Assembly: GCA_951394045.1 (NCBI GenBank)
Contig: OX595999.1
Coordinates: forward strand, 62,001 to 126,000
DNA from: Nitzschia sp. DOCU1
Lineage: Eukaryota > Bacillariophyta > Bacillariophyceae > Bacillariales > Bacillariaceae
Length of the DNA: 64,000 bases
Reading direction: 5' to 3'
The notes under the pieces were generated by a model. It saw only the letters and a list, made by a program, of their open reading frames with translations, was not told where the DNA came from and searched no databases. Positions 1-11,201 of this stretch are shown in pieces. Each line of letters starts with the position of its first letter. Position 1 is the stretch's first letter. The translations under genes and the position numbers were made by a program.

Positions 1-304
1 CGTAGGGTGCCTTTCCATACTCGCCATGAGAAAGGTTGTATAAGGGTTCGTGTCGCAGTTCTGGTTTTCATATAGCCCCATTTCCGTCGGAGTTTTTGTC
101 AATCAACTTTGTCATAGAGCCCTGCTACTCGTAAGGAGCCGAAGACACCGTCGACAACGATTTCACGAGCACAGCCATCCTTTGGAAGAGACCGATGCAA
201 AATTAGGGAACACCTCACAAATCATTCCCGCCTTCACATTCAATTCGGGTTCCTGACTTTTCTCTCCCTCTTCGTTTATTATTCCTCTTCTGATCTCATA
301 AAAC
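1..304. other. 5' flank of the first gene
   Basis: No convincing coding sequence. The stretch just before the ATG at 305 is T/C-rich (ctctccctcttcg and following), as expected for a 5' leader. Confidence 0.4.
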
Positions 305-1156
305 ATGGAGACGATTACTGATTACAAGTCTTTTGTTACAATGCTGCCGCTGTATCAATGCGAACACAACTACGAAGCTCAGGTTCGAGCGCAAGAGTTG
401 AATGAACGTGCGTGCTTTTGCGTCGAAATCGGCCACTACGACAAGGCCATTGAGGCCCTCATTGAAGCGCTGCAAGTCGCCGAGTCCACTACTTTGGATC
501 CCCACCACTCTTGCCGATGTGGGAGTTGCAGTCTGGATGCATGCATGCAATACAGCGATGATTACTCCAAGGTTGCGAATAGCAAAATGTCGCCCAAACT
601 TCAGACCAGCACAGGACCAGTGGGACCTTCCGGCGAAGGATTCATCTACCGACAGCCCATTCGGATTCCACCTCAAGCCGTTAATGGGGGACACATCATG
701 GGGATGACGTTACCTCTTATCTTGACCTTCAACTTGTCTCTGAGCTATCATCTCAATGCCACGCTTGTGAGAAGCAAAGGGCAAAACGTTAATCGCACAC
801 ACTTGCAAAAGATTCTGCAGCTCTATGAACTCGCATATCGCTGGCAAACAGAACTTGAACATAACTTGGCTACAACCCATGGACAGCCGGGTCTGACATA
901 CTCCAGTCTGTTCTTTACCATGGTCATCGCCAACAACTTGGCGGCCATCCACTACGATGTGAATAACATGACCAAGTACTATCTGTGCTTGCAACATCTC
1001 TTGTCGACAATGATGTTTCTAGTGGACTGTCAACAGCTCAATGCCCTGACGCATCCCAACCGTCAGAGTCCACGCCGCATGTCGATCGAGCTGGATGGCT
1101 TTTTGCGCAATACCTCGTGCTTATTCTTGCGAGAACAAGCCGCGGCAGCAGCGTAA
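305..1156 (+). CDS. TPR-like protein, paralogue of the gene at 2349-3152
   Basis: 283 residues from an ATG in a good context (aaacATGg). Residues of about 30-60 (AQELNERACFCVEIGHYDKA) look like one tetratricopeptide-type helical hairpin. A second helical segment near residues 195-235 (MVIANNLAAIHYDVNN then CLQHLLSTMMFLVDC) looks like another. Between them is a cysteine cluster (CRCGSCSLDACMQYS) and a highly conserved core (YRQPIRIPPQ ... LPLILTFNLSLSYHL) shared with the gene at 2349-3152. The C-terminus is poly-alanine. Function is unknown; the family appears lineage-specific and TPR repeats usually mediate protein contacts. The two paralogues are convergent with a spacer of about 1.2 kb. The family resemblance is seen directly; the TPR assignment is inference. 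Confidence 0.8.
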   Translation: METITDYKSFVTMLPLYQCEHNYEAQVRAQELNERACFCVEIGHYDKAIEALIEALQVAESTTLDPHHSCRCGSCSLDACMQYSDDYSKVANSKMSPKLQTSTGPVGPSGEGFIYRQPIRIPPQAVNGGHIMGMTLPLILTFNLSLSYHLNATLVRSKGQNVNRTHLQKILQLYELAYRWQTELEHNLATTHGQPGLTYSSLFFTMVIANNLAAIHYDVNNMTKYYLCLQHLLSTMMFLVDCQQLNALTHPNRQSPRRMSIELDGFLRNTSCLFLREQAAAAA

Positions 1157-2348
1157 AAAGTCATTCTCTCTACTGCTAGAACATTTTTAAGGCAAGCAAT
1201 TTTGAATCATCTGTCCATACAAGCAGATACAGCACGAAGAAATCACCACACCCGGTCCCACGTTGCCACCACTAGAGTTACATACTACCCAGGGGGTCGC
1301 CGCGCAGGGTTACAATAAAGTAGACCACCACCATGTTGCTAAAACAAAGTTGCTTGTCCTACACGATGTTTCAGCAATAGGCTCCGTGTTTGCTACTAGT
1401 AGTAAGTCATAGAGCGCAACTACGCATAGCCCCGAGAAGATTTTGATAGGGGGCGACTTAGTGGTACAAAGCGGCCGATGGCGAACCTCGAAACGATTTC
1501 CCGGCGTCAGGTTTCACACGGCTGACCCCGTAGGCTCCTTGAAGCTCGCTCTAACGGTATCACTATTGAGTCAACTGGACCACCCGTCCTCTTACAAACT
1601 GCGAATAAACGACTATCGACAGCACATAGGATATGCTCAACATGGTCCTGGTGATATGAAAAAGGTCTTTTTATCATTGCTGGTACCCGACGGGCTGCCA
1701 CCTATCCCGAACCAGGTGCTCCTGTTGACTTAGGCGACTGGAGTATTAGGTAGCTTGCGCCACCACGTTTACTCGCAATTTCCCTTTTCGCTTAGCGAGT
1801 ACACAACCTTGACGACGACTTCCCTTCCGGCCAGGTAGTAAATACCTTCCCTCCATAGTAGTACTTGAAGGTCGATTGTCACTTTTAGCAGGGTGAGTTC
1901 TACATACAAGGGGAACCGCTACCAGTAGTGCTGCGCTAACAAGTGTGATCGTTTACAATGGGACCACCTCCAGTTTCGTTCCTGCATCAACAACGGTTAC
2001 GGTGGTCGTGATGCTATGATTGAGGGGCACGTTATTGGCGCGAGGACTTCACCCAGTATAGTGCCTTTAATAACTTGTTCTAGCCTCATATTACGACGTC
2101 ATTACGACGTCGTCATTGTAGCTAATCATCATCAGCACTATGCAGCTAGCTAGCCGCCAGTGGCCCCCACATGCAAGAGATATGCACAGGGTTCTGGGCC
2201 CTAGTAGAGTGGCTAATTGGTACTTTCCCTATTGGGAGGCTCCACAAGTACCGTCCCACTATTAATACTCAAGCTCACGTAGTTTTGTTCGAGAGTAGCA
2301 CGCTTCTCTATTGGGGCTGTTGTTTTAACTACAATAGCTTGCGCGGCC
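1157..2348. other. spacer between convergent paralogues
   Basis: About 1.2 kb with only short unconvincing frames. It would hold both 3' ends. A small direct repeat (attacgacgtc twice) lies near 2091-2113. No RNA gene or element was recognised. Confidence 0.4.
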
Positions 2349-3152
2349 TTAGGCAGCACCTGCACATCGACTGTGTAATATTAGTTCGGATGTGTTGCGC
2401 AAAAAGCCATCCATATCAATAGCAGTGCCGCTTCCGTTGTTGTTATCTTGGCTGTTGCAGTCCACAATGAACATGAGCGTACTCAACAGGTGCTGAAGAC
2501 ATTTTTGATGTTTATCGTGATTGGATACAGCACGATGAATTTCGCCCAAATTATTTGCAATCACCATGGTGAAACGAATCGATTCCACTTGATGATCCTC
2601 TTCTTCAATTTGCCACCGATATGCCAATTCGTAGAGTCGAAGAACTCGTTGGAGTTTGGATCGTTCCGCTTTTTGACCGCTCGAAAGGGATGATAGATGA
2701 TGCGTCAAAGCAAGATTGAATGTAAGAATAAGAGGTAGTACCACACCCATGGAATGTCCTTCGTTCATTGTTTGGGGTGATACTCGGATGGGTTGGCGGT
2801 AGACATAGCCTCCTCCAACGTTTCCTGCGTCGACCTTGGTGCTGGCCTCGCAGTATAACAGCTCATCCATGGAACTCTTTTCGGATTGACTAGCCACTTG
2901 TTGACTATAAGTCATGCAATAGTCCAAACTGCAATATCGGCAGGAACACGTCGGTGGGGCTTCGACTTCCATGGCGAAATCATCGTCATCGGCCGATGCT
3001 GCCGATGTGCTGACCTCTGCAATTCGGAGCGCCCTGACGAGGCTCGACACTGCGGTTTCGTAGTCACCAATCTCAATACAGTGGGCCGCTCGGTTATTTA
3101 GCTTTTGCGCTAGAAGTTGGATGGGATATATCTCTTGGCCAGGAAGCGGCAT
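2349..3152 (-). CDS. TPR-like protein, paralogue of the gene at 305-1156
   Basis: 267 residues from the ATG at 3152. It shares the order of features of its neighbour: an N-terminal helical hairpin (AQKLNNRAAHCIEIGDYETA), a cysteine cluster (CSCRYCSLDYCMTYS), the core YRQPIRVSPQ ... LPLILTFNLALTHHL, and a C-terminal hairpin (MVIANNLGEIHRAVSN, CLQHLLSTLMFIVDC). It also shares the ending FLRNTSELIL/FLRNTSCLFL. Linkers diverge strongly; this copy has an acidic insertion (ASADDDDFAMEVE) before the cysteines. Function unknown. The opposite orientation of the pair implies an inverted duplication, or a tandem copy later inverted. Confidence 0.8.
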   Translation of the reverse strand: MPLPGQEIYPIQLLAQKLNNRAAHCIEIGDYETAVSSLVRALRIAEVSTSAASADDDDFAMEVEAPPTCSCRYCSLDYCMTYSQQVASQSEKSSMDELLYCEASTKVDAGNVGGGYVYRQPIRVSPQTMNEGHSMGVVLPLILTFNLALTHHLSSLSSGQKAERSKLQRVLRLYELAYRWQIEEEDHQVESIRFTMVIANNLGEIHRAVSNHDKHQKCLQHLLSTLMFIVDCNSQDNNNGSGTAIDMDGFLRNTSELILHSRCAGAA

Positions 3153-4144
3153 GTTAGTCGGTGGTTAGAGGTTGTTTCGTTGATGTTGTGAAGAGCGCCT
3201 ATCGTGGATTTTGTGAGAAAAGATGAAGCCGAACTCCACGGGATCTGTTATATGACGAAGCACTTTTCGCTGGCGTGCGGAACAATTCTTTAGGGCCTCC
3301 ACTTCAAATGTCCCGCGCGGAGCTATTTAGACGGGATTGTTGGCGCTATTTAGCGGCGAAACTGCAAAAGCCGGGAATGGTAGAATCTATTCAAATGACG
3401 TCTTCCTACCGTGGAGGCAATAATTCAACTTCTAGGCCTTCAATTACCCGGCATATCTTCTACTCGCGACATCAAGCTCGGCAGCAACAATGGGCAACCA
3501 TACTATTTTACTTATCGTGCGGCTGCAACGTATGTAGGCCAGCCACCTAAACATTGACCTTCTTGTGCGTTTGCACCGACGGACTTCGCGAGCAAACTTC
3601 AACTGCTGTCCCCTACCGGTAGCTCAAACGAAATATGCGAAAGAGAAAATTCTGTTTTGATTAATACAAAGGAGTTAAGCTTCTCCGAAAACAACGCGCG
3701 GGACCGATATATTCTACGAGGAATCGTTTTTCGTTCCGTAGAAGGGAAAGAATGTGGAACAAGAAAAGAAGGCAACAGGGTGAGTCAAATCAGTCGAGGC
3801 TCATTCTACCGGTAACTTCCCCGGGTAACTACCGTACTGTCACGCCTCTACTAAATTCCCCGGCACCGACTCGCTTTGAAGTTAGGAAAGTGTTGAGCCA
3901 TCTACAAGCTGGGTAATAGCCTCGTGATCATAATCGTCAATGATGCTGTCGCGGACATCAGCCCAGCATATCAGAGGATTCCTGGTGTCTCCTTGTTGTT
4001 ATTGGCGGTCGATGTACTAAGTTGTGATAGTAGTAGTACTCTAGCTAGAGTACTCGCTTGGAGTAGTTAGTAAGTAAACACACCAACACGCGTTCTTCAA
4101 GATGAGCAGCCGAAGACTCAGAATAACACAAGTTTCTATTATTA
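3153..4144. other. intergenic, no gene seen
   Basis: About 1 kb with no convincing frame. It contains an exact 10-bp palindrome ctaccggtag (3613-3622) and a near copy (3807-3816) of a motif recurring through the window. Confidence 0.4.
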
Positions 4145-4753
4145 TCATTCAATATGACCTCCACTGCAGACACTAGCCACAAGCAACGCTGCCTCTTCAG
4201 CCACCTTTAGGAGACTGCTGTCTTCAGGGCAAGGAACACTAGTAGCAGCCGTCTGCAGCATTATGTTGCCCCCGTGTCCGCGAGGATGGCGGATGACAAA
4301 GGAATTGCGTCGAGACATCTTTTGCCGCTTTCGAGGAAGCAACGTCGTCAAGTCCCCCATGCTTACACAACAAGATTTTCTTCTATTGGTTGTTTGTTCT
4401 TGATAGCCCGGGATACCGCAATGGTTTGTTCTCTGCTCATCATCGGTGGGAGCCGGGTGTTGATGCTGCTCCTGCAGCTGGTTGCTTCCCTGGACGAGCA
4501 GCCGAGACGGCAAAGCAGACGTCGACCCAAAAAGAGAACGGTGAAACTGACGCCCGCGTTCGGACAGATTCCGACTCGTCGGGGGATATGAAAGCAACGC
4601 CATTAATGGCTTCGGTCCGGTGAGCTCCTCTGCACTAGACAATCCCGTCGGACCATCTGACGGGGCTGATCTCTCTCCATGGTAATGATCGGATGATTGA
4701 AACGCAGATTTGGCGCTGTTGCTCGCTGTACCGAGGGACGATGACCGTCGCAT
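4145..4753 (-). CDS. hypothetical Ser/Arg-rich protein
   Basis: 202 residues from the first ATG in frame (4753). The frame stays open upstream to 4840 but has no ATG there, so an upstream exon is possible. The product is low-complexity, rich in Ser, Arg and Gln, with basic patches (LPRKRQKMSRRNSF) that could be a nuclear localisation signal with a phosphorylation-type RRNSF site. The C-terminus is a short helix-like stretch (LLKVAEEAALLVASV). No domain recognised. It could be a regulatory or scaffold protein; no function is claimed. Confidence 0.5.
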   Translation of the reverse strand: MRRSSSLGTASNSAKSAFQSSDHYHGERSAPSDGPTGLSSAEELTGPKPLMALLSYPPTSRNLSERGRQFHRSLFGSTSALPSRLLVQGSNQLQEQHQHPAPTDDEQRTNHCGIPGYQEQTTNRRKSCCVSMGDLTTLLPRKRQKMSRRNSFVIRHPRGHGGNIMLQTAATSVPCPEDSSLLKVAEEAALLVASVCSGGHIE

Positions 4754-7650
4754 CGAGTTGACTTCTTGCTGAACAATATCCGGATTTGAGGCCACCAATT
4801 CTATGTGTCTGTTGTTGCCTTGTTTGGAACTCTGTTTCAATTATTGTGGGACGGTCGTCGCGAAAAGGTTCCGCCAGTTGTTCGGTTACCGGTAGTTGCA
4901 ATGCAAGGCGAACCGGTCATTCTCCTTCTTTAGACCGTATGTCGGCCACTGGGACGCGGAGACCCCCCGCCAAAGGCGAAGGATGCAACTCCACAAATCC
5001 AGAACAACGGTACCAACCATGAAAGCAGATACATAGAGACTGTTCTTTATGAGAAATCAGCTCACATTCCAGCTCGCTTGTCGCCGACACTACTACCGGA
5101 AGGGAGCAGCAGTTATATAGAGGTGACACAAGAGATAGGTAGAAGGAAGTAACGATCCAATAGCATCTTACCGGGTAGCAGCTGACGGAAGCCGTGGACA
5201 GCAGTGACAGTAGAGATCCGACTTAGGTCATCATTCCATGCATTGGATGTCCCTCTGACCTTGTAAGCAGAAGAACGACGGTTCGCAAACGTTCATAGTA
5301 TACCAGTATTCCAAAATGCATTCTGCTAGTACTATGCTGGAAAAGCGAGACCTGGTATCCGAGGTCGTGATTCTGAGCCACGATCTTCTCTGACTTTTAG
5401 CAGCATGAGAAATAACATCTGCGACTCGTTTGCCGCTGAAAGAGTACTACCGGTAGGCACAAATGGCTCAGCAGCCTTGCGCCAGCGGGTTGAGGAGTCG
5501 TTAGTACCCGTGATCGATGCGGAAGTCGCCACATCTTATTCCCCATCCCATCTGGTAAAAAATCTTCTCATCCTTTGCCGCCATGTGCCGGCTCTGGCAG
5601 ATACTGTCAAGAGTAGTGCTGGGTGCTGCGGCCACATCATTGACTTTTTTTGACTGCTGCTGCATCACAACCCCACTTTTGCAAACCACAAGTATAAAAA
5701 AGTATACTCCACCGCGGGCAACTGATCAGATCCTCATCTGGTAGAAGCGCGAATCGCAATATCAAGGGATATATCCTGCACAGCTCCAATGACTGGCGTA
5801 TCATTGTGCTCCACTTGTCTTTGACTGTCCGTCACGGAGGGAGATTCCTCCAGCAGCAGTGCTAGTAACAACGAGCATCGATTCACCGCGCTGAATATCG
5901 ATCACTCAAGATCTCCAGGACATTCTTGATCGCCGCTGGATCCAATGTGGTGGAGATTCTTCCTGGGAGCGGGCAGCCATCGGTGTCGACAAAGGAGTGT
6001 CGGAGTCCAGCGTCCTCATCAGGCTTCTTCATCCTGCTGGTGGCTCCTCCTCCATCATTTGCTCCTGCGACTAGCTTCCACAGGAGCACCAGCAGCAGCA
6101 AAATGAAGCTGCGGAAGTCTCCCCTCCCTAATAGCTAGAGTATCATAATGGAGAAGACCGACGTCTCATCGTAACATTATGAATGCCTTTTCGAAGAAGG
6201 AAAAAGCTTCTGTAGAATCTCACTCCTCCGCTCACGACCCCCGCCGGCAGACTTTCCAGCTTTTTCGACTTATTCGACCCGATTTGTATCTTCGGAAAAA
6301 CGGTATTAGCGGTAGTCGCAGTGCCGGTTTCGGAGCATCCCTTTGCCACGTAGAATACCCGAAAACATCAAGTCGAAACGGCACAAAGATCTGCCGGATC
6401 GGAAAGAGGCGCACTTCGGTCGAAGCATCAACCACGACCATGATAAGATGGAAAAGCTCTCGGAAGCGTTGGACAAGGAGATGTACGATCCTCGAAAGGT
6501 CGACCATGATGGTTTGTCAACTGTTAATATGATCAATGACGATAACTAATGCCTACTTCTAGAACCCACGAGTCCTAGCGGCAAGAAGAAGTACGAGTTA
6601 CGATTGGTCCTCCTTGTCACACCGACGACCATGTCGATCCTCGACTCCTTGCTCTGCAAAGTTTGATCGGAAATCGACACAACAAATCACACGCCTTTCG
6701 AATATATCTGAAATGCTTTTTGACATCGTTACTAGCTGCCGTCCAAGGGCCTTCTGCTTTGTGGCGACAACGAGGACCGCAATCACCACCAACGACGGCA
6801 TTCGTACCCCGGGATCGAAGGATGGCGGGACATATTCTCGTCTACACGACGAGGCCTACCTTTTGTTTCATTTGCGAATCCGCTTTCTCGACGAACTTGT
6901 CCATTGTCGGGCGTGGATGTGCGCATCCTGAACCCACTTTGCCAGTAGATTCTGGACGGGAAGCATATCTGGAAAACCCTTTTTGGAGCTACCATCGCAT
7001 GTGTAAGGCGTTGAAGTCATGTTCTTGCACTTCTGTGAAAGCCAAACCTCTCTTCCTGTAAAGTTCTATGAAACCCAAGGCTTTCAAAAAGAAGGATGGC
7101 AACCATGCCACACAATTTTGCTCCCGTTGTGGGATTGCAGACACCCACCCGCCCCTATGGCATCGTGGAAAAATCCAAAACGATACATTTCGAAAGATAC
7201 TTCTATTAGTAGTAGATTACACCGAGTTGCTCACTCCTGCCAGGACTACTCAAGAAGCCTGACGGATTCGACAAGTGAGATTTGCTCAATCGGAGACCGA
7301 CAAGAATGACAATATACTCCGCTGGGGGTCGTTTTTGTTCAAGTAACAATCATATACACTTCGAGTAGGCCGACATGTATCTCTACTAGAGAAGCGTTTA
7401 GATCTTGAATTCCCCCAACGTCCATATATTAAAATAGTTACAAGTGGAGTTCATCAACTACCTGCTGGAGAGCGATTTGTCGGCGCCGTTCTGTGTTCTA
7501 GGGCGATGCCCTTCCCGCAATAATAATAACAACGACAACATCATAGGACTACTTCCCACAACAAAGCTGATCTAACGCTAGAGTTTCCAAAGATCAAATA
7601 CCACTCTAGTAGTACATTATCGACATTATAATCATGAATAAATCAACCCA
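4754..7650. other. long intergenic stretch with possible decayed coding fragments
   Basis: No intact gene. It holds motif copies ttaccggtag (4886) and ctaccggtag (5447). A charged open stretch at about 6322-6549 (with KMEKLSEALDKEMYDP) and a short frame at 7068-7262 with a Cys-x2-Cys pair (QFCSRCG) look like remnants of a broken gene, because neither extends and stops occur in every frame between them. I could not identify the family. Confidence 0.3.
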
Positions 7651-8121
7651 TTAGATTTTGGCCACCTTTTCAAAGTTGCCACCCCCCAGATTTTGAAGAA
7701 GCGCTTCTCGCTCTTGGGTCAAGTCCCTGGGCTTGGAGGCAGTCATCATGCCTTTCAGAATGGAGCTGAATCGCTTCTTAGTCTTCGACTTCTTGGGAGA
7801 AGGAAGGCTTTTCACTTCCATTCGTGCGCGCTTGGGGGCGGGGCCCTCCTCCGTTGTAGTAGCAGTGGTTGTAGGAACAACCGCATTCATTTCTGTGGAA
7901 GAATCCACAATAACGGAAGCTGCTCGCTTCAATCCTGACGGCTTTTGACATTCGGAACAGCAGCATTCTGCCCGCATCCCCAGATTCGTCGTAGCCGGAG
8001 AATCAAAGACCCGGCAGCGAGGCGCTTGACTGGTCGAAGCCGAAGGTTCAAGAGTAGAAGTCGTACTGGCAGCCGTGGGGGGTGCCGAGGTGGTAGTGTT
8101 GGCGTCTTGGGGGCTCGTCAT
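7651..8121 (-). CDS. hypothetical nuclear-type protein with conserved-looking C-terminus
   Basis: 156 residues from the ATG at 8121. The N-terminal half is Thr/Ser/Ala-rich and presumably disordered. It contains a cysteine cluster (ECCCSECQKPSGLKRAAS), a basic nuclear-localisation-like segment (APKRARMEVK, PKKSKTKKR), and ends in KRFSSILKGMM followed by a charged segment and LLQNLGGGNFEKVAKI. The ending has the look of a short linear module (basic helix, then Gly-rich NLGGGNFEKVxKI). I believe such endings occur in other diatom proteins, but that is recollection to be checked. Function unknown. Confidence 0.65.
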   Translation of the reverse strand: MTSPQDANTTTSAPPTAASTTSTLEPSASTSQAPRCRVFDSPATTNLGMRAECCCSECQKPSGLKRAASVIVDSSTEMNAVVPTTTATTTEEGPAPKRARMEVKSLPSPKKSKTKKRFSSILKGMMTASKPRDLTQEREALLQNLGGGNFEKVAKI

Positions 8122-8849
8122 GGTCGTTTATTACTTTGCCTGGTTCTTGCGGTTTGAGCAACGAACAGTGTTAAGAACTTTTTATGTCGGTGACGGCTGC
8201 CATCGAAGAAGAGTGTTCTGTTCGCCTATCGTGCTTTTGGTCGGCAGAAGGCCCACACGAGCGGGTATTCGGAGGAAAGGTGCGTTGATGCGACGACGCG
8301 ATTGGACCTCGTCAGGCGGCTTCGACGGCCGTTTGCTTCGTTCCAGAGAACCGAAAAGCTGCTGCCAGTCCGGGATCCATTCAGTCCCATGTTCCTCCAG
8401 TCACACGGAGTCAATAAAATGAATTTGATGGGTACGTATCGCTAAACTTAAAAGACATAGTATGGAGCCTACCTCTGTGAGAATGATAACGAATACCGGA
8501 AGGGGCTTTTATTTCTCTGGTTGTGGATCTTGCTTTCGAAAGAGAAGGTGCCAGAATGCTGATCGCGGTAATGCTCGACGATTAAAGTTCCTACGTACAC
8601 ACACACCTCCCCCAGCAAGCCGGGGTCGCTTCTCCTAACCGCGGTGTGAAGAAGGTAGAACTTCTGCATTTGCTTAAACTTTTTGTGGTGTTCGTCTATT
8701 TATGGCTGCACAATTCTACTGATAATTGGAGCTCTCTCCGAATAGCGTCGATCATTTACTATGCGAACTTCCACTTATTGGGAGTGGTCGCCGGTATCTT
8801 AACGTGAGAGAACCTGCTAATTGATTTTAATTGCGTGCTATTAGTGGGC
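8122..8849. other. intergenic, no gene seen
   Basis: Only short frames antisense to one another; no supported feature until the inverted repeat that begins at 8850. Confidence 0.35.
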
Positions 8850-9012
8850 ATAAGCTCTTCCGCGCAGACGCGAGGCCTCATTTCCAAAAATCGGGCGCAT
8901 CCACGATAACTCGTGTTGTACGCAAAAATAAAAGTACACTCGGATAACACGAGTTATCGCGCGGCCCACGGTTTTTGGAAATGAGGCCTCGCCTTTGCGC
9001 GGAAGAGCTTAT
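8850..9012. repeat. 163-bp foldback (inverted repeat), MITE-like or long hairpin
   Basis: Outer arms of 41 bp (8850-8890 and 8972-9012) are inverted copies with two or three mismatches: the left begins ataagctcttccgcgca and the right ends tgcgcggaagagcttat. Inside them a second pair, cgataactcgtgtt and aacacgagttatcg, is a perfect inverted repeat, leaving a loop of roughly 25 nt. Almost the whole 163 bp therefore folds on itself. No coding sequence and no clear target-site duplication. It could be a miniature inverted-repeat element or a structured transcript. Confidence 0.75.
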
Positions 9013-9214
9013 TAGATATGATTGATTCGAATTCTGTCCCTTTCTTCTCCTACAGAATTGCTGCTTTTTTGTTGGGCTTATTCGTGTTTTAGCGGCACAA
9101 CTACCGGAATTCAGCTCTATCCTCCGGCATACAAAATCACGCTATGCATCTCGTCCCCTCACAAATTCCTGAAACAATCATCTCGTCAGCACATCGTCTT
9201 TGCGACTCCTCACC

Positions 9215-9625
9215 ATGACAAAGCAAACCAACACGAACTTTATCTCTAATGCCACACCTGAGGAGGAAGAGCAGGAGGCTACGACAAGAAGACTCCAAAG
9301 TCCCCTCCTAGTAGTACGAGGAGCAATTTTCTGCTCTCCTTCTTCGCCCTTCTCCTCCTCCCGTGATAATGCTTCGTCTGAGCAGCAGGAGGGCAGCGAG
9401 CATGAAGATCAAAATACAAGAATGCAAGACCCGCGCCCACGCACCACTTTGTACACGACCTTGCGGATCGTTGAGTGTGCGTTGGAAGTCATCGGTGCCT
9501 CCGATGAAGAAGATTCTTCAGATCCACTCCTCGGCGACGACTTTTTTGGGACGATCGATTATCATCATGCACCAGGCGAGAAGAAGGACGACCTCCAACA
9601 CTATTTTGACCGTCACACCCAGTAG
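9215..9625 (+). CDS. small acidic protein, member of a four-gene small-protein family
   Basis: 136 residues from the ATG at 9215 (caccATGa). The N-terminus MTKQTNTN resembles the MTxN starts of the genes at 50785, 52642 and 56153. After a low-complexity Glu/Ser/Arg-rich middle comes the family's helix LRIVECALEVIGASDEED, aligning with LGVINEALNVIGAEDD, LAILDEALKVIDDDDG and LETINSALAILDADHD. This member has a longer tail than the others. No function known. The amphipathic helix followed by an acidic tail suggests a protein-binding motif (inference). Confidence 0.6.
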   Translation: MTKQTNTNFISNATPEEEEQEATTRRLQSPLLVVRGAIFCSPSSPFSSSRDNASSEQQEGSEHEDQNTRMQDPRPRTTLYTTLRIVECALEVIGASDEEDSSDPLLGDDFFGTIDYHHAPGEKKDDLQHYFDRHTQ

Positions 9626-11201
9626 GTTCAGAATCAACAAGAAGCAGAGTATGCTGGGTCACCATGGTGCTGCTGACCAGCAGGAACAAGCAGTGGCCAG
9701 AAGCAATAACAAGAAGCTGCTGCTGGTGGTGATTCGCAATCTTATTGTTGGTGGCGCTGCTGGTGCTTGAGGCGCCACGATGAAAGAAGAAGAGGAGGAG
9801 AAGAAGAAAGATGGTGATTCCCACATATACCATCATCGCCATGATCGTTCTTCGCTGTACATAACTTTTCGCCGCACAAGGAGACGGCCACACCAGCACC
9901 ACCACCTTCATATCTACTATAGTAGTAGTACATGTACAAAAACATGTTCTTCTAGTATGATACTGCTTAGTACTATGGATCCTTATACATCCTTCACGAC
10001 AATCGCCGAGAAATAAACCTTTGAGTAAATAGCAGTACACGCCTCATCAAATGTCCTCACAACGTTGCTGAGGATCGCAAAGAAGCACCGAGAAGAATCA
10101 CGTTGGGAACAGCTTGTTCTTGCCCCAAATCATAGTTCGTCTGGACGATAAACCAGCGGCGCATGGCTTAACGCTGATGGTTCTTTGTTAAGCGGCTCTA
10201 GTAGGAGATGAAGGCCACCGACGTGCTAACGTGCCCCTGAGAGAGGGGTGTTGACTGTCATCAGAAGCCACACCAGCGGCTGCGTCTCAGGGCCGAATCC
10301 TGCTCATAGAGCGTTCTTGGACGAAAGCGATATCATAGCTCGGATCCCTTTGAATCCCCTCATTGCTTGCGTTGGCCGAAGGCAAGCCACAAATTGCAAA
10401 ACCACGAAGAAGTTCTCAGTTGGGTATAGCGTTTCCCATGGAGGTTCGTCGAAGGCACGAGGACTGGAAAGTAGAAAGGAAGAAAGTTCGCATGTGCCTC
10501 CACCGGATCATACCGGTATCTTTCCTCCCACTGAGTTCGAAATACAATTGGGAATGGATGCAGAAAGATGTCAATCGTCGACTTGACTGGAGGGGAACAC
10601 CTAAGAAGAAGTTGGAAACTTGTCGGGCCCAAGACCGCAAGCACCGGCTATTATCATACACCATCAATAATTACAATTTCCACGTTTGGAGGTGTGGGCA
10701 AGCGGTCAGTCTACGACGGTCGTCGGTATCGATCGCTCGTGGTGATGATTCTACCTGTAGCTATCGATCGTCTACATGACCAAATGCAAGGCAATGAGAA
10801 TTAAGCGAAAGATTCTGGTTCAACATTAGAAGTGTACTGGACGTCTAGGTGAGAACCAGGAGAATCAGTCTGAAGGTTCTTCTCCCTTCTCTTCCAACCG
10901 AATATCATTTGCTGACTGGAGGCGAAGGTGCTCACTCTCCAATCTTGCAAGAACAGAAAGTTTCCACTACGGTTGTTGCGGAGTTACTCTGCTAGTTGTC
11001 GGAGGTCCTCTCCTGTTGTTGGAAGCTATCTATTGCGAGGATACACTTGGTTGATTACAAACGGATGGAGGTAGAAAACGGTAGTGTACAACTATAGAAG
11101 CTATGTAGTATTTTGATGTAGTAATCTGATGTATAATGGGCACCGAGTTTGTTGCCGCCGCCGCCCAGCAAAGAACAACAAAACTAGGGTAGGGAGAGGA
11201 G
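9626..11201. other. intergenic, no gene supported
   Basis: About 1.6 kb. Several overlapping short frames at 10248-10804 on both strands have no recognisable domain or biased composition and I do not call them. The region also has simple-sequence runs such as gaagaagaggaggag near 9785. Confidence 0.35.

Noticed and set aside
50..256. Short open frame before the first gene
   Set aside because: No domain, no biased composition, and located where a 5' leader is expected.
5883..6101. Leu-rich frame on the minus strand resembling a signal peptide protein
   Set aside because: No upstream ATG beyond alternative starts, no partner, and the hydrophobic run comes from a gctgctgctg simple repeat.
10248..10804. 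Overlapping frames of 78-138 codons on both strands
   Set aside because: They overlap each other in several frames, lack any recognisable motif, and none has coding-like composition.
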